Shown one piece after another: positions 60,245-63,080 of a DNA stretch of 63,080 nucleotides. A program made the translations under genes and the position numbers. Origin of the DNA: Planctomycetia bacterium (GTDB lineage Bacteria; Planctomycetota; Planctomycetia; Pirellulales; UBA1268); contig BJHK01000023.1 of assembly GCA_014192425.1 (NCBI GenBank), positions 1 through 63,080 of the forward strand, given 5' to 3'. Within the stretch, counting starts at the first letter, position 1; the number at the start of each line of letters is the position of its first letter. The notes under the pieces are model-generated. The model saw only the letters and a list, made by a program, of their open reading frames with translations, was not told where the DNA came from and did no database searches.

Positions 60245-61666
60245 TCAGCGTTCGTCGCGGGCCGCCAGCCGGCCCTGCCACCGGGAAATCTGGTCGGCAA
60301 CCGAGGCCGGGGCCGTGGAGCCGAAACTCGCCATCCGCTCAACTGCCCGGGATGCCCCCAGGGCGCCGCGCAGGCCGGCATTCCAACCGGCATATTCGTT
60401 GGAAAACTCCTCGTCGGAAAGCTCCGCCAGAGGGACGCCGCGGGTCAGCGCCCGGCGGACCAGCCGGCCGACGATCTCGTGCCCGGTCCGCTGCGGCACG
60501 CCGGCTGCGATCAGTGCCTCCATGAGGCTGGTGGCGTCGAGGTGACCCCGTTCGAGGTCGGCGCCGATCCGCTCACGGTCGAACCGGGTGGCGGCCACGA
60601 GGGGGGCGGCGACGCCGAGCGCGGCCTCGAGCGTGTCGACGGAGTCGAAGATCGCCTCCTTGTCCTCCTGGAGGTCGCGGTTGTAGGCGGTGGGCAGCCC
60701 CTTGAGGAGCACGAGCAGCGACTGGACGTTGCCGATCGTCCGCGCCGACTTGCCGCGGACCAGTTCCAGCACGTCCGGGTTGATCTTCTGCGGCATGATC
60801 GAGCTGCCGGTGCAGAACCCCTCCGGCAGCCGCAGGAACCCGAACTCCACCGTGCTGTAGAGAATCCACTCCTCCGCCCACTGCGAGAGGTGAACCATCG
60901 CCAGGGCAATCACGAACGCCAGCTCGCAGACGAAGTCGCGGTCGCTGGCGCCGTCGAGGCTGTTGGCGGCCACGGCATCGAAGCCGAGCGCCGCGCGGAC
61001 GTGCTCGCGGTCGATCGGCAGGCTCGTGCCGGCGATCGCGCCCGAGCCGAGGGGAAGGACGTTCGTCCTGCGCCGGCAGTCGACGAGCCGGTCGCGGTCG
61101 CGGGCGAACTTCTCCACCCAGGCGAGGAGCTGGTGGGCGGCGAGCACGGGCTGGGCCCGGCGCATGTGGGTGTAGCCGGGGATCACGAGATCCCGTTCGC
61201 TGTCGGCGAGGCCGAGGTACGCCCGCTGCAGATCGGCGAGGCCGTTGTCGAGCCGGTCGATCGCCCGCCGGCAGTGGAGCCGGAGGTCGGTGGCCACCTG
61301 ATCGTTGCGGCTCCGGGCGGTGTGCAGCTTGCGGCCGGCGTCACCGAGCCGGGCCGTGAGCGCGGCCTCGACATGGAGGTGGATGTCTTCCTTGGCGGCG
61401 CTGAACTCGAACCGCCCGGCCGCGATCTCGGCCCGGATCTCCTCGAGCACGTGGGCGATCGAGTCGGCCTCCTGGACCGTCATCAGGCCGCAGGAAGCGA
61501 GCATCCGGGCGTGGGCGATCGAGCCGTCGATGTCGTCGTCGGCGAGCCGGCGGTCGAAGGAAACGCTCTCGGAGAACGCCTCGACCCGCCGGTCGGTCGG
61601 CTCGGCGAACACGCCCCCCCAGGCCTTGGCGGGTGGGGTGGAGTGCGCTGGTCTGGGATCGGTCAC
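60245..61666 (-). CDS. argH: Argininosuccinate lyase
   Basis: 473 residues, normal length. Fumarase/aspartase superfamily enzyme splitting argininosuccinate to arginine and fumarate. Motifs: KEDIHLHVEAALTARLG, LHTARSRNDQVATDLRL, PGYTHMRRAQPVL and the catalytic loop GSSIMPQKINPDV. GTG start at 61666. No other arginine gene is adjacent; the HEAT-like gene follows 59 bases later on the same strand. Confidence 0.94.
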   Translation of the reverse strand: MTDPRPAHSTPPAKAWGGVFAEPTDRRVEAFSESVSFDRRLADDDIDGSIAHARMLASCGLMTVQEADSIAHVLEEIRAEIAAGRFEFSAAKEDIHLHVEAALTARLGDAGRKLHTARSRNDQVATDLRLHCRRAIDRLDNGLADLQRAYLGLADSERDLVIPGYTHMRRAQPVLAAHQLLAWVEKFARDRDRLVDCRRRTNVLPLGSGAIAGTSLPIDREHVRAALGFDAVAANSLDGASDRDFVCELAFVIALAMVHLSQWAEEWILYSTVEFGFLRLPEGFCTGSSIMPQKINPDVLELVRGKSARTIGNVQSLLVLLKGLPTAYNRDLQEDKEAIFDSVDTLEAALGVAAPLVAATRFDRERIGADLERGHLDATSLMEALIAAGVPQRTGHEIVGRLVRRALTRGVPLAELSDEEFSNEYAGWNAGLRGALGASRAVERMASFGSTAPASVADQISRWQGRLAARDER

Positions 61667-61760
61667 GGGTCGGTGCCTGGATGGTGCGGAGCGGGCGACG
61701 CGAAGCACAAGACTACCTTGGGGCGGGGGCGCGGAAAGTCCTCCCGCTACACTGTCGTTC

Positions 61761-63080
61761 ATGACGACTCCCGCAGACCTACTGGCCCCCGGCGGACGGC
61801 TCGCGGCCCGGCTGGCGGGCTGGGAGTCGCGGCCGCAGCAGATCGAGATGGCGAACCTGGTCGCAGAGGCGATCCGGGAGCGGCGGCACGCGATCATCGA
61901 GGCGGGCACCGGCGTAGGGAAGAGCCTCGCGTATCTCGTGCCGGCCGTGCTCGCGGCCACCGCCGACCAGGTCGAGCCGGCTGTCGTCGGCTCCGGCCGC
62001 CCCGCGGACGACGACAGCGAAGCCGATGACGCGTCGACTGGATCCGGTCCGCGGCCGCGCCGGGTCGTGATCGCCACCCACACGATCGCGCTCCAGGAGC
62101 AGCTGCTCACCAAGGACATTCCCCTCGTCGCCGCGGTCATGCCACGGGAATTCTCCGCGGTTCTCGTCAAGGGACGGGGGAACTACGTCAGCCTGCGCCG
62201 GCTCGAGCTGGCGGTCGAGCGGTCGGGCAGCCTGTTTCCCGACGACGCGGAGCGGGCCGAGCTCCTCGACCTCGTCGCCTGGTCGCGTCGCACCGGCGAT
62301 GGCTCGCTCGCCGACCTGCCGGTCCTGCCACGCGATTCGATCTGGGACGAGGTCGCCAGCGACTCTGGCAACTGCATGGGCCGGGCCTGCCCCAGCCACC
62401 AGCGCTGCTTCTACTATGCGGCCCGCCGGCGGATGGCCCACGCCCAGGTGCTCGTCGTCAATCACGCCCTGTTCTTCGCCGACCTTGCCCTGCGCCGCAG
62501 CGGCGCCAGCCTGCTGCCCGCCCACGACATCGTGATCTTCGACGAGGCGCACATGGCCGAGTCGGCCGCCAGCGACCACCTCGGGCTCACCGTCTCCAGC
62601 GGCGGCATCGAGCGGGTGCTCGCCAAGCTCCACAGCGAGCGCACCAACCGCGGCCTGCTCGACCACTACCGGCTCGCCGCCCTGCTCCCCCTGGTCCGCA
62701 CCTGCCGGAACGCGGCCGAGGAGTTCTTCATGAGCGTGCTGGAGACGGTCGCGATCCGCGGCGAGCCGCCCTGGCGGGTGAGCGCGCCGCGGCTCGTGCC
62801 CGACACGCTCGGCAAGCCGCTCGGGGAACTTTCGCGCCGGCTGCGGGTGGCTGCCGAGGGGCTCGCCACCGACGCCGAGCGGCACGACCTGACGGCGATC
62901 GCCGACCGCCTTGTGGGGCACGCGGCCGCGGTCGACACCTGGCTGCGGCAGGGGGAGGCGGGGAACGTCTGGTGGGTCGAGGCGCACCGCTCGCGGCGCG
63001 GCCGCGAGCGGGTCACGCTGGCCAGCGCCCCGATCGACGTCGGCCAGACGCTGCGCCGTGAACTCTTCGACCGCGTCGGC
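61761..63080 (+). CDS. dinG: DinG-family helicase (5' part, runs off the window)
   Basis: The first 440 residues are visible. Superfamily 2 helicase of the XPD/DinG group: Walker A EAGTGVGKSLAYLVP, IATHTIALQEQLL, Walker B DEAH box (IVIFDEAHMAES), and the insert with three cysteines NCMGRACPSHQRC. The first of the four iron-sulfur cysteines expected in VKGRGNYLC is replaced (VKGRGNYVSLRRLE). DinG unwinds DNA and R-loops in repair. The ATG at 61761 follows a TACACT hexamer at about 61749, a possible -10. Confidence 0.88.
   Translation, partial: MTTPADLLAPGGRLAARLAGWESRPQQIEMANLVAEAIRERRHAIIEAGTGVGKSLAYLVPAVLAATADQVEPAVVGSGRPADDDSEADDASTGSGPRPRRVVIATHTIALQEQLLTKDIPLVAAVMPREFSAVLVKGRGNYVSLRRLELAVERSGSLFPDDAERAELLDLVAWSRRTGDGSLADLPVLPRDSIWDEVASDSGNCMGRACPSHQRCFYYAARRRMAHAQVLVVNHALFFADLALRRSGASLLPAHDIVIFDEAHMAESAASDHLGLTVSSGGIERVLAKLHSERTNRGLLDHYRLAALLPLVRTCRNAAEEFFMSVLETVAIRGEPPWRVSAPRLVPDTLGKPLGELSRRLRVAAEGLATDAERHDLTAIADRLVGHAAAVDTWLRQGEAGNVWWVEAHRSRRGRERVTLASAPIDVGQTLRRELFDRVG

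Overview
The window is high-GC bacterial DNA, most likely from a planctomycete of the Pirellulales type. The evidence is gene content: a large secreted beta-propeller/HEAT/cytochrome c dehydrogenase, a TIGR03790-family protein, remnants of a DUF6807 and a sialate O-acetylesterase gene, a DUF4139 protein, secreted WD40 and PQQ-like propellers with proline-rich linkers, and addiction modules of the TIGR02574 type. Assignment is by gene content only; no rRNA or tRNA gene was seen.

Positions 1-6132 are the distal end of an integron gene-cassette array. Eleven attC recombination sites delimit ten complete cassettes (A 133-463, B 464-730, C 731-1508, D 1509-2051, E 2052-2654, F 2655-3364, G 3365-3994, H 3995-4466, I 4467-5294, J 5295-6126) and the tail of one more at the left edge. 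In every cassette the first six to eight bases (TTRRRY type) are complementary to that cassette's own R'' box. The attC arms pair with the same two extrahelical bases, and paired substitutions preserve the fold. Site orientation places attI and any integrase to the left, outside the window. Cargo is small: a HicB/HicA pair, a TIGR02574 antitoxin/ParE-like toxin pair with its own promoter, a lipoprotein, membrane proteins and unknown proteins. Base composition is visibly less GC-rich than the rest.

Positions 6169-39040 are ordinary chromosome. In order they hold: a TPR protein and a xylulokinase-like kinase; a secreted WD40 protein; thiS-thiG-hisF; pilT with a downstream GspE-like protein whose ATPase motifs are degenerate, then CvpA-like and other membrane proteins; epmA, uspA and metG (leftward); a thioredoxin-protease fusion and a histidine phosphatase; a TIGR03790 protein; an M28 peptidase; a lipoyl-like protein lacking the lipoylated lysine overlapping lnt; a coiled-coil membrane protein and a 48-residue membrane protein; an MtfA-like peptidase; the large cytochrome c dehydrogenase; a PQQ-like propeller protein; and a 1340-residue protein of unknown function.

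Positions 39198-63080 hold an AlaA-type aminotransferase, a second TIGR02574/ParE module, a frameshifted repeat protein, a LipB-like protein lacking both catalytic residues next to lipA, a DUF4139 protein, pdxH, a 20-residue tandem-repeat protein, a HAD phosphatase, a nucleotidyltransferase-like protein, a secretin-N-like secreted protein, a histidine kinase/response regulator pair, a mazE-like gene with a truncated mazF, a receiver-less sigma-54 activator overlapping a HEAT-like protein with a possible pseudo-receiver, argH, and the start of dinG running off the right edge. Decay is concentrated at 41-57 kb (frameshifted repeat gene, DUF6807 remnant, esterase remnant, truncated mazF).
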